A stretch of DNA of 64,000 nt from Lycocorax pyrrhopterus obiensis (Eukaryota; Chordata; Aves; Passeriformes; Paradisaeidae), in contig JACSVZ010000002.1 in NCBI GenBank assembly GCA_014706295.1, forward strand, positions 55,655,660 to 55,719,659, in the 5' to 3' direction. The notes beneath the pieces are model-generated. The model was not told the DNA's origin and searched no databases. It saw only the letters and a list, made by a program, of their open reading frames with translations. Numbering within the stretch: the stretch's first letter is position 1; each line of letters starts with the position of its first letter. Below are positions 51,401 to 58,800 of this stretch, one piece after another. The position numbers and the translations under genes were made by a program.

Positions 51401-54400
51401 TTGAATGAAAGATTTGTGGTCAGTCTCAACGGTTAGACCATTCTCTAGCATAAACAGTGCTTGAGTTGGAATTCGGGGACCTGGTCACAGAAGATGAATT
51501 AGCATTCATGTACACCAAGAAAGTTTGCATTAATTCCTAAACTGGGGAAGCAAAAACTCATCAACAGTGTCCCCAGAGAGTCAGTGTCTGTTTTAGCCAC
51601 CATCTATGGCAACCTCCAGACTGCATGTATTGTCTAAATAACCAGTGCAGGTTGGCATCAGTAGAAGTCAAATATTCCCTTGACCACTATGCTACATGTG
51701 TAGAAAAAAGTTAACCTGCACTGACATGTGATTTGATTGAAAAGCTGAATAAACTCAGATTCAAGACCTAGGCTGGGTTTTGCCTCATAAAGCTCATCTT
51801 GTTGGATAGAAATAAAATCCTTAATTACTGCCAACATGAATGCTTTCGTCTGTGTCTTTAGGTATCTGTTTGTTACCTACAGAATACTGCATGCCAAAAT
51901 GTAATAAAAATTGGTTTCTCTTCCTTCTCTTCAGAATGTACTTTTTTAAAGCATAAGGTCTCTGAATTTATAAGCCCCACCCAAGTGCCCGTGTGGATTA
52001 TGTTTTTCTTTCTCATAGACAAGGCTTAGTTAATTGAAGTTCACAGAAAAGTCCAACTGCCAGAGTAAAGTTGGGTTTATTGGAATGCACATTCCCAGGC
52101 ATGGTAATATTAGTAGTACTCTTTTTTGGACAGTATATTTTTGAAGCTTGTTTTATTAGCTTAATTGTCCTACATTTGAATCTAGAGGAGCAAGCTTCAT
52201 TCCTGGTTATAAATAGCCCAGAAAGGCTTGTACCATACTGGGAAGAAGTCTTCTGGCACAACACTGTAAATGGGAGGAGAAAATCTATCTTTCACTTTTT
52301 CCCCTAGCAATCCCTGGCATAGGATGCAGGCAGAAAAAAAGGAAATGCACCTAAACAGGCTTAAAATCCTGTCTCAAAATGCTCTGACTCCAAAGGACAA
52401 CTTGGGAAGGAAGCAGAGTTTTGGGCAGTAGGGCGGACTAAGGTTTGTCTGAAATTACACCAGGACCCTTTCCAGACAGTGGAGCAGTCTGAGATTAGGA
52501 GACTTAAAGGGTGCTTAAAGCACTCCTAGTCCTCTTCTGCAAGATTTTCAGGTACTGTGTTGTGCTTCTGTAAAGTAATTTCTGATAAAATCCTACTGCA
52601 TTTTACTGTGTGATTAGATTATAACAGTGGTTGAGGAAACTTGGACTGCTCCACTCTAGTTGAAAGCAGGTTATCTCCCTCTACTCTTTCCTCTAACCAT
52701 CTGCTAACAATAAAGGTAGTAAAACTTAGGTAATTAATCAAGTGTTTATTCCTGAAATGCTATGTAAATGTTAAATAAAATTGCAATGTTACTTTAGTGA
52801 ATGTGTATCCTAAAGTATTCATCTTAGATACTGTTTCTTCAGATTAACTTGGTAGTGCAATGATTTTCTGTGTTAGCAAGCTATAGGACTTGCTCAAATC
52901 ATCCATGGCAGGGGATCCCAGAGAGGAGGTTTTGTGATAAGAAAGGAGAAAAAGGGATAGGTAAGCAAAAGAAGTCTGCTTCATTGATGGGAGGTTAACG
53001 CAAGTCAGTTGAGATGCTGCTTGTGTAGTCTAATGTTGCCAAGAGGAAATCAAATCACCGAAAATAGATTAATGTAAAACGGTCCCATAGAATTTCACAT
53101 GGCTAGAAAGCGAGGGGTGCAATTCAGCTAGACACAGTTATATTTCATTTTGGTCACAAAGTCAGTTTACTATACCTGTGTCTTGATCTTACAGAGAAGT
53201 CTTCCCTACTTCATTTTTCTATGGTGATTCTGTGGAAGCGTCCAACTTTGTTCAGTTGGAAAACTATGAATGCCTTTTCCAGTCTCTTAACTTCACACTG
53301 CAGGTAAAACTCATCCTTATTTTGACTGCTTTCCTGCTTGACAGCGCATTCTTGTTTTGTATCTATTTAATTCTGAGTGTGGTATGGGCTTTTGTGCATG
53401 ATTTCGAATCACAGTCATGGGCAGAATGGAAGCTTCAGATGAGGTTTATAAAGAAGAGCCTCTTGTTGAGTTATGAGGTTCAGAAAGGACTCCCTTGCTT
53501 TCTAAACTTCTTCTCAGAGAGGAGACTAGATGCAGCTGGATCCAATCCTAGCTCCAGACTTGGTCAACTGTTTTTGTCTAAAGGTTATATAGATGTAATA
53601 GAGACTGTGTAACTTTTTCCTGCAGGATTAAGGATGACAAAACAAAATATATTTACATGAATAACATAAATTATTTATTTAAATTGATGATGATAATGAC
53701 TAGACTAAAATACTGTAATCAGAATTATTTACCATACAGTATAGATAGTTTTACTAATACTATTTTGCACTATTTATTAAATCAATAATTTAAAAGCTTA
53801 ATGATTATTAAGTAGAGATTGATGTTACTCACTCATACCAACAACTGTGGGCAAATCTCTTTTGCTCAGCCTCAAGGAGAAACCTTGAGGGACATCTCCA
53901 CTAAAAGGAATAATCTCCACACACTCTCCTGGAAGTGGTGTGTTAGAAGTCCATGGTGATAAAAAGTGGGACTGAGCTTTTATAGTATAAAGCGATAAAC
54001 TGTCAGTCATGTGTTTCTAGGCTAGCTGTGCCAGCTCAGCAGCTTTAGACAAGTTACCAGTACTATCGCTTGTTGATTCCTTTATCAGGAGCTTTGCCTG
54101 TCACGTCCTCACTGGTACCAGTTTTTGTCAGGAAATGCTGTCTGAATGTTTAACTTTGGGACTGATGAGTCAACCTGGTCTCAGCAGTCTTTAATACCAA
54201 AAGCAGCGTGACCACCCTTCTCCATCCATCATGGGTAACTTTCACAAAAAAGGTTTAGTTTGGGCTGTTTTACCCCCACTCAGGCAGAGCATCCTGCTAC
54301 AATGCTGTACATTCTTGATTGGATACCATTATTACAGTGTGCAGGGATGGCATATGTCCTTTATCTGAATATATTACGACAAGAATTGCAAACAGGGCAT

Positions 54401-56952
54401 CTGACTTCCATAGGAATAAAGCTGCTACCATTTGTTTCTCTTTCACCTTTCTTCACATGCTGAGTAAAGAGCCCTAGTTACTCACGTGCCACATCTTAGA
54501 TGAAGTCACAGGTTAAAAGTGGAGGAGTAATTCTTTTTAGTGGCATGGTCATGGAGCAGAGGAGTGGGCAGCCTTTATCCAAGAGAACAAGCACATGTCT
54601 GTGCTAGGAATTCAGGATTGCTAAATGCCCCAGTATCAGAATATTTATAGCACTACTGATAAGAGTACAGTACAGGGAAGAGATGAGGACACTAAAAAGA
54701 CAGGTGTGAGAAGCTTTCAGTAAATACCTCATAACATCTCAGCATTATTCAAGAATTACTTATATATTACACTTCACATGGCAGTTAGATGGCTTCCTGA
54801 TGTGGCAAAATATATGGATGGTTTATTATAACAAACTCTTGTGATGTGGCCAAAATTAACTGGCTCTGTGTTTCGCTGCTGTAACTGCCATCTATTACAA
54901 GCCCTACAGCCCCTTTTTGACCGCTAGATGGGACTAGGGAATGGTAAGTCATGCAGAGGTAGGTTTATTTATTGTGAAGAATAGTGTTTTGTCTTTTTTC
55001 TTTCTGTTTTCCTAGGCATGAGTGCTACTCAGCTCATAATGAATAACATGTCTGCCTCCATGGACAGATTGCGAGCCAGAGCAATTAAGCCCCTACTGTC
55101 ATACAGTGCCCTTAGCTATTTACTGAGAAGGACTGAAAGCAGGATTTCAGGACATAAAAGCTTTTGTGAACCAGGCTATTAATTCTTGTGATTCCGGTTT
55201 CCTTCTTGGGGGTTTATAGGTCTTCTTCCCTTCCTCCCCCTCATACCCAGTGATAGGTTAACCCAGATGAAGAATGGATGCACTGATGTTTTAACTAGAT
55301 AACTATTTTTAGTAAAGCAAAGTGATAACAGGGAAGGGAGAGAGAATCTATGTATTGGCAGCACCACCATTTGTCCTACCCATGCTCTTGTCTCTCATGC
55401 ACACACTTAGCAGTTGCAATATGAATTTTTTTTCCATATGAAACTAGAAAATTATACCATAACAAGTAATAAATTTGCTCTCCAGTAATGGGGTAAACCT
55501 TGTAACTGTGTGTATCAGAGAGAAAAGGCAGAGTTTCATAACAGGCAAAGCATTGTTTGTATCACTCTTTGCTTAATTATTTCCTGCCATATATTTAACT
55601 TCTCCGGATGGAGAAAAGTAATAGTTCCTTAAACAAGAAAAAGAGATGAGTTACAAAAATATGGGGCTTTGTAGCAGTTTTTATGTGTGAAAATCTATAC
55701 TAGATGCAATGTCAACAAGGAAACAGAAAATGCCTTTTCTGAAATAACTCATATCTGTTCTTAGTGGGATAATCAATGTTTTTAAAATGTCTAACATGAA
55801 ACATTAAGTTTGTATTTCACGGAGCATTTATCATACTCCATTCTAATGGGATTTCTCCCACTGCCTGGAGCCTCAGGGCTTTTGTGAGGATTTGGCATTG
55901 CAAACCAATTCTGTTTATCAGTCAAGCATTTTTTCAAATATAAACAGTGTCTGAAGAATGAAAACCTATTGGTTTTAATATTTGTACTTCACACAATTAA
56001 CAACTGCATGTTACATCTTTTGACAGTAGTATCTCAATGTGGTTAAATATTCTAGTGGACTTCCTGTTTTTACTGTAATGTTTTTTAGTGCATTCGTATT
56101 TGTGCTGTCAGAAAGAAGCAGAAAATAGTTTTTCTAATAAAAAAACATAGATACAAATGAAAACTTACTTTAATTGAATATTTTCCATCGATTATTTCTC
56201 TTCAGCAAAACCCCATAAATTTTGGCATTTTCACTGGATACATTTCAGTTGCGGATGGGAAATTCTTTGAGTTTTTGTTGAAATTTTGGGGGTCAGGCTA
56301 ATATTTTCCACTAAAAGTTTAATTTAATTGAAAATGCCAGAACTTGAATGGAAGTTGTTCACATGCATTTCCTGGCAACTCACTCAGAAAACCCACAGTC
56401 CAGTAGTTGTTCGGCTTGTGCTCCGTAAGGAAAACATACGCAGAATATCAAACAGTGGTTACCAGATGGAAATGAGAATGTTAACTGAGACAGTAATATT
56501 TCTTATAACCTTCAAGATTTTATTACCAAAACACTCAGTGTACTAGCAGTGTCTCTGTATATAAAATAGAAGTCTTATGCTCTTTTTATTGATGACTGGC
56601 AATTATCCTGATAAAATGCTTCTCCTTTGGTATGTGAGCTGTGCATGAAGACTGTTAGGTAAGCTAATCCTCTGACTTCATTCTGATACTTGAAAAAGAA
56701 GTCTTAGTCTGAAAACATTGAAAAACCTGCAAAGTACTTGTATTTCTTCCAATTTACCTGTACTCAGCTCTGAATCTACAGTAGTTTCCCATTTACAAGA
56801 AGTCATGTATGTAATTTTATTTGTATTCATTTTTTCTCTTACAGGTTTACAATGCTGGACCAAGCACTCTTCCTGGAGCTTTTCTCGACATTTCAATTCC
56901 AAACCGCCTCTCTGCCACTGGAGACGAAATATTTCATATTCAGCAGATGATG
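9331..56952 (+). CDS. ITGA9: Integrin alpha-9, internal coding exons (partial gene)
   Basis: Seven exons joined in order give 234 uninterrupted codons that match integrin alpha-9 as I recall the human protein, covering roughly residues 615-847 of about 1035. Alpha-9 pairs with beta-1 at the cell surface and binds tenascin-C, VCAM-1, osteopontin and other ligands, with known roles in lymphatic valves and cell migration. The part here is the membrane-proximal leg (calf-1 and the start of calf-2), not the ligand-binding propeller. Diagnostic stretches are [52 protein letters not shown] and GPSTLPG. The closest alternative is the paralogue ITGA4, but these stretches fit alpha-9. Start codon, signal peptide, transmembrane helix and stop are outside the window. 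Exon joins are inferred from splice sites and homology, not from transcripts. Confidence 0.93.
10534..10573. repeat. 20-bp tandem duplication
   Basis: Two adjacent units, agctagatatgtgtctgtga and agctagatatatgtctgtta, differing at two positions. A third partial agctag follows at 10578. Probably a local replication-slippage product. Confidence 0.8.
11996..12025. repeat. Perfect 11-bp inverted repeat (hairpin)
   Basis: Arms CTATACCTTGC (11996-12006) and GCAAGGTATAG (12015-12025) are exact reverse complements around an 8-nt loop (tatatatg). Pairing can extend outward by a G:T and two A:T pairs. Too short for a canonical microRNA precursor. Confidence 0.8.
12236..12815 (-). repeat. Solo LTR of an avian endogenous retrovirus (TGTGCTGGTTT type)
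   Basis: On the - strand it starts TGTGCTGGTTTCAGCTGGGG at 12815 and ends ...CTGGGGTTTCACA near 12236, giving TG...CA ends. Internal landmarks match an abundant bird LTR I know: TATATAAAGTGGG near 12555 (TATA box), GATGGCTGAACACCTTCC near 12450, and ACTGTCTTTATCTCAACCC near 12350 near the end of R. No internal retroviral genes are attached, so it is a solo LTR left by recombination. I believe it belongs to the ERVL-like (class III) group, but the name should be taken from a repeat library. Confidence 0.8.
13561..13830 (+). mobile_element. CR1-like LINE 3' fragment
   Basis: The stretch ending gacctttagaaatcccttccaacc (about 13787-13810) matches the end of many CR1 copies (gacctctagaggtcccttccaacc). 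Upstream, ggcagttcatgctgct and cctgttgctggcaatagtcctgtg fit an old CR1 subfamily. No octamer tail remains. Boundaries are approximate. Confidence 0.5.
15700..16040. repeat. Old T/A-rich interspersed repeat-like stretch
   Basis: Contains recurring words such as gaaaatttt, caagttttcc, aaaattct, atttttgagaaat and ttcaaaatgtttccattttaatgaaat. These resemble an ancient dispersed repeat of amniotes whose copies alternate aaattttgaaat and ttccattttg. Similar wording occurs at 46555-46730 and 56180-56345. Family not identified. Confidence 0.35.
20123..20175. repeat. Nested inverted repeat (hairpin)
   Basis: Outer arms AGCACTAGA (20123-20131) and TCTAGTGCT (20167-20175) and inner arms TGTGCCA (20043+100, i.e. 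20143-20149) and TGGCACA (20159-20165) are both exact reverse complements. Eleven unpaired bases lie on the left side against one on the right; the loop is 9 nt. Confidence 0.75.
25166..25316 (+). CDS. ITGA9: ITGA9 exon (window exon 2), calf-1
   Basis: A 151-nt exon. The acceptor is tgcctacag and the donor AAG|gtaaga. The first base completes the Ser codon split by the previous exon, and 50 codons follow in phase, ending with MWQK. It reads [19 protein letters not shown], then [19 protein letters not shown], then [12 protein letters not shown]. The LGAVxNISLN and FGDDAYD stretches are strongly conserved in alpha-9. Two N-glycosylation sequons are visible (NIS and NFS). Compared with human as I remember it, several positions have become Phe (see findings). 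Confidence 0.95.
27850..28030 (+). mobile_element. CR1 LINE 3' end fragment
   Basis: Typical CR1 ORF2 end and 3' UTR words in order: accagggaagtggtagtttc, aagattcagctggacagggt, gctgggccatcttgtctaga, then gaggtcccttccaacct at about 28000-28016. The octamer tail has decayed to gatattccag. About 180 bp remain. Confidence 0.8.
29740..30138 (-). repeat. Solo LTR-like repeat, family A copy 2
   Basis: Shares with 7550-8018, in the same order, aataagcataattgag (29841), gtgacgaggtaattcccc (29880), ggttcaaccctcttttaaa (29902), and at its right end tatataaaagcaaaaatcag followed by tttggcatca. On the - strand it starts TGATGCCAAACTG at 30138. A 9-bp direct repeat GGGTCCCCT lies at 29756-29764 and again directly after the terminus at 30139-30147. 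The left boundary is uncertain. Confidence 0.62.
31228..31282 (+). mobile_element. CR1 LINE 3' tip
   Basis: About 55 bp: gacgtcttttccaactttgatgattctatg resembles the last bases of CR1 copies, including one octamer (ATTCTATG at about 31270). It is followed directly by the hexanucleotide array. Upstream CR1 sequence is not recognisable. Confidence 0.6.
31283..31366. repeat. (TATATC)n microsatellite
   Basis: Ten perfect atatct hexamers at 31291-31350, flanked by imperfect copies (acatacatat on the left, acagatatagatg on the right). It opens long artificial Tyr/Ile-repeat frames on both strands that are not genes. Confidence 0.95.
32471..32552. repeat. AT-rich simple sequence
   Basis: Irregular TA/TG dinucleotide runs (tatatctctctatc, gtatatataaac, gtgtatatatacc, tatatatattt). 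No longer unit is evident. Confidence 0.7.
34173..35223 (+). repeat. Solo LTR-like avian repeat, about 1.05 kb (TTGGGTTTGCATGG type)
   Basis: Matches an abundant bird repeat I recognise: it opens attgggtttgcatggtagc, then gtggcttctcagagaag, gataacatttaagcagg, gaacaactctgcagacacc near 34400, a body of degenerate direct repeats around agcccatgg and acccatgctggagcag (34480-34830), then a T-run at 34980, ggtaataaattcaattcatt (AATAAA at 35026) and acctggcatccagccaggat near its end at 35223. The ends are imperfect inverted copies (tattgggtttg and caaaccatca). No retroviral genes are attached. No convincing target-site duplication was found. The family name is uncertain; probably ERVL-like. Confidence 0.78.
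36153..37163 (+). mobile_element. CR1 LINE, 5'-truncated copy
   Basis: About 1 kb in the sense direction. It starts within RT at ggtggcacatccacttggtg and ccagtcctgttcag. The first frame gives [20 protein letters not shown] and GMRFNKAR (36250-36410); after a frameshift the next gives [20 protein letters not shown] and [12 protein letters not shown] (36537-36657); after another, [13 protein letters not shown] (36946-36984). The 3' end is intact, with ttttccaaccttaatgattc followed by octamers tgattctatgattctgtg ending near 37163. Dead copy. Confidence 0.9.
39330..39747 (-). repeat. Solo LTR-like repeat, family A relative (copy 3)
   Basis: On the + strand, attagcatatctatcaaag, gattccccaatgagaggctc and gagcccccctcccccagga match an avian LTR type I know. 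The right end (gggatataaaag, aaaaatcatcatggcattgg) parallels the right ends of 7550-8018 and 29740-30138. On the - strand the TATA-like TTTTATATCCC lies near 39715 and AAATAAATACC near 39355. No internal retroviral genes are attached. Boundaries are approximate. Confidence 0.6.
43356..43580 (-). mobile_element. CR1 LINE 3' end fragment
   Basis: Reads on + as the reverse of a CR1 3' end: ggaatcactcaagttggaag, ggacccataaggatcactaa, tccaactccctgctcctcac, then aggtttggtgccctgaccac and ccatctcagggaataacctt. About 225 bp, old and diverged; the octamer tail has decayed (actggaatcac). Confidence 0.8.
45917..46003 (+). CDS. ITGA9: ITGA9 exon (window exon 3), calf-1
   Basis: An 87-nt, 29-codon symmetric exon, phase 0 at both ends. 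The acceptor tract is tttattttcttgcag. It encodes [20 protein letters not shown] then FPFMRSKSR. The two cysteines eight residues apart match the conserved pair of calf-1. The donor is AGG|gtaatg: it lacks the usual G at +5, the weakest of the seven donors here. Because the exon is a multiple of three, skipping it would keep the frame. Confidence 0.95.
46004..47357. other. ITGA9: ITGA9 intron between window exons 3 and 4 (1354 bp)
   Basis: Shortest complete intron here. The only structured content is a T/A-rich stretch at about 46555-46730 with the same words as 15700-16040. No exon or RNA gene. Confidence 0.75.
46555..46730. repeat. Old T/A-rich interspersed repeat-like stretch
   Basis: Contains gaaatttttcagaaagtttcattttcaaaa, split here for length as gaaatttttcag and aaagtttcattttcaaa, then ttccatttgaatt and attttgaaaaagtaaaaaa. 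Word composition resembles 15700-16040 and 56180-56345. Family not identified. Confidence 0.3.
47358..47437 (+). CDS. ITGA9: ITGA9 exon (window exon 4), end of calf-1
   Basis: An 80-nt exon. The acceptor is cttttctttgcgcag and the donor AG|gtaagg. It starts in phase 0 and ends with two bases of a split Ser codon. It encodes [20 protein letters not shown] then FLVTAQ. The [12 protein letters not shown] run is nearly invariant among alpha-9 proteins. The Thr and Gln changes in the loop after SHL are conservative against human. The intron before it is only 1354 bp. Confidence 0.95.
47438..50606. other. ITGA9: ITGA9 intron between window exons 4 and 5 (3169 bp)
   Basis: GT-AG intron with no recognised repeat or RNA gene. 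Several open frames of 60-107 codons overlap on both strands (48210-48727, 50003-50336) without homology or splice support. Confidence 0.7.
50607..50696 (+). CDS. ITGA9: ITGA9 exon (window exon 5), calf-1/calf-2 boundary
   Basis: A 90-nt exon. The acceptor is cctttctggcatag and the donor GG|gtaagt, a full consensus. Its first base completes a Ser codon and its last two bases begin a Gly codon, so the exon is symmetric in phase 2. It encodes [20 protein letters not shown] then [15 protein letters not shown] and PLMHEVD are hallmarks of alpha-9 in this region. Just after the donor lies an (AAC)n/(ATC)n microsatellite at 50719-50768. Confidence 0.94.
50697..53194. other. ITGA9: ITGA9 intron between window exons 5 and 6 (2498 bp)
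   Basis: Begins with gtaagt and carries the trinucleotide microsatellite at 50719-50768. Otherwise no recognised element. Confidence 0.72.
50719..50768. repeat. Compound (AAC)n (AAT)n (ATC)n microsatellite
   Basis: Five AAC units, then gaataataa, then about seven ATC/ACC units. It lies 22 bp after the exon 5 donor. Confidence 0.92.
53195..53303 (+). CDS. ITGA9: ITGA9 exon (window exon 6), calf-2 start
   Basis: A 109-nt exon. The acceptor is cttgatcttacag and the donor CAG|gtaaaa. The first base completes the Gly codon; 36 codons follow: [20 protein letters not shown] then [16 protein letters not shown]. PTSFxYG and the single Cys fit alpha-9. The NFT sequon lies where human has NIT, so this glycosylation site is kept. 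The open frame runs on into the intron to 53612, but homology stops exactly at the donor. Confidence 0.94.
53304..56844. other. ITGA9: ITGA9 intron between window exons 6 and 7 (3541 bp)
   Basis: GT-AG intron. Very AT-rich patch at 53636-53815. A T/A-rich old repeat-like stretch lies at 56180-56345. No exon or RNA gene seen. Confidence 0.72.
56180..56345. repeat. Old T/A-rich interspersed repeat-like stretch
   Basis: Contains aatattttccatcgatt, aaattttggcattttcact, gagtttttgttgaaattttg and attgaaaatgccag. It resembles the stretches at 15700-16040 and 46555-46730 in word use only. Family not identified. Confidence 0.3.
56845..56952 (+). CDS. ITGA9: ITGA9 exon (window exon 7), calf-2
   Basis: A 108-nt, 36-codon symmetric exon, phase 0 at both ends. 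The acceptor is attttttctcttacag and the donor ATG|gtgagt. It encodes [20 protein letters not shown] then [16 protein letters not shown]. VYNxGPSTLPG is the typical alpha-integrin calf-2 strand. The last residue is Met where human has Val. The following exon, expected to begin near VGQEKGNCSF in human, was not found before 64000. Confidence 0.94.
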
Positions 56953-57566
56953 GTGAGTATGTTATGATGTGCTCTGAGCCCAGAGAGGCACTGAGACGTA
57001 CTGATGACTAAAACAAAAGAAGTCCACCAAAACTCAGTGAGTCAGTTGCTTTTTAACACAAAGGTTCTTTGCATCTGTGGCCACATCGTAAGTAGCTGTA
57101 CCCCTTCAGCTGTTGACTGTTCTCCCTCACCCAGGGCAAAGACAACTGATTGTATGTTCCTGGTTTCCTACAATGCCGTGTAAAACTAGGTCAGGCTAAT
57201 GCTGAAGGAAATACAGAGAACACTTCTGCAAGTCACACCTGCAAAGAGGATTGTCTCTTAATCAGTTCTCCCTGACTGAAGGAGAATTAAATGGTGTATG
57301 TATTATCAGTAGGGTGCTTTATCAAGCTGACTCAGATTCCCTGGTTTTTTTTCTGTGGTCACGAGCTAGGTCTGAATACATTATCAATATCTATTTTGCT
57401 ATAGTCCATGTTATAATTTGCTCTTTTTGAGTGTTCTTTTAACAAATATAAATAATAGAGAAAGTTATTCTTTCAACACAATGCTTTTCCAAAGATTATT
57501 TTGTGTCAATTTCAAAGAAATTCAACATAAACTGTGGTAGACAAATTCTTAGATTTAATTTCTAAT

Positions 57567-57602
57567 ATTTATTTATTTGTTTGTTTATTTATTTATTTAT
57601 TT
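57567..57602. repeat. (TTTA)n / (TTTG)n microsatellite
   Basis: Runs of attt with two internal tttg variants (atttatttgtttgtttattt), ending at ttatttc. Confidence 0.9.
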
Positions 57603-58654
57603 CAAAGCCTTTGTTAGACCACTAAAATACCATCATTTACACTGTAGCAGCCAAAAGAGGGGAAACCTTACTACTGAGGTAAATTTATTGCTGAAATTCA
57701 GAGTAATCTGCCTTTGTGAAATGAAGCTCTTTGGAATAATTGAAAAGAAGTATTATAGTTTCATGTTGTTGGTAATACTTTTCTAGCCTTTTGGCTGAAA
57801 AGTATTACCTAATGAGTAGGTAACAGTGTCACTGAATATATGTAAATATAGATCTGAAAGATCTTTCTAAGCAGGTTTCTAAGATTTTTGCTGTTGGAAG
57901 GTGTGAGATAAATATAGATATGGCTTACAGATGGGCACTAAAGACAGAATGACTGAGAAGCATATTGGGATATTGTATGAAGCAACAGTAGTGTACAGAT
58001 TGAGTCAATTCTCCAACCAGACTTAATTACTTCTCCAGCATATGTATCATTTTCTGTGGCATTGCCTTTTAATGTTTATTTAGTCCAGCTTTATATGCAG
58101 AAGATCACATTTTCTTTGACACGTTACCTGTCAAAGCATCATGACCCATTTCCTCGTTTGTTCCCTGATCTCTTTGTGCTGTAGGAGAGAGGGTTGTGTT
58201 CACAGCAGCTGCAGAGAGGTGGGAATCTTCTTAATGGATTTTGTCTCCCCAAATGTTGATATCTCCTCTGAAGTCAGTCATCCTATAAAGGAGGTTCTAG
58301 CTGGGTGGTGTGGTCTTGAGCACTGTGGTAATAAATGCTAGCAGGGTTTGTATTGCTTTTCCCCAACAACAGATTGTATTTCTCTGCACATTATTTGGCT
58401 GAATTGTACTTTGAAGTATGTTTTTGTAGAAATGTTAAACTGCTGTTGTGAGACGTCTTTGCAGGTAGTAGGCAAGTATGTTTTTATGAGAGATGTCTGC
58501 CTGATATACCGGCATTCCAGTAATTTTGACTACTGATTTTGGGTATATGGTCAGTAGAATTCTCCTACATGACTTTCTAAATACCTCTAGCATGTTAATA
58601 AATGTTAGCCAAGAAAATCCTGTCTGGGATAGTGGTTATCGTTTCTTTACAGAT

Positions 58655-58800
58655 ACATAATTGAAACACCAAGTGGTTTGCTTGACATCACACAGGAAAT
58701 TTGTGTCAGAGCCAGGCACGGAACCAGTGTGTCCCAAATCTTACTAGAACCAATGTATCCCAAGTCTTACTATGTAACAGAGAAAGCATCCCACTCTCTT
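58655..58800 (+). repeat. Ancient MIR-like / CORE-SINE-type remnant
   Basis: The order tttgcttgacatcacacagg, tttgtgtcagagccaggcac, ggaaccagtgtgtcccaaat follows the MIR-type core (gacttgcccaaggtcacaca, gcagagccrggattngaacc, caggtctcc). It also contains a 26-bp tandem duplication at 58722-58773. It could instead be the 3' end of an old LINE that shares this core. Confidence 0.55.
58722..58773. repeat. 26-bp tandem duplication inside the MIR-like remnant
   Basis: Unit 1 at 58722-58747 and unit 2 at 58748-58773 both run aaccaRtgtRtcccaaRtct then tactaK. They differ at four positions. Confidence 0.85.
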
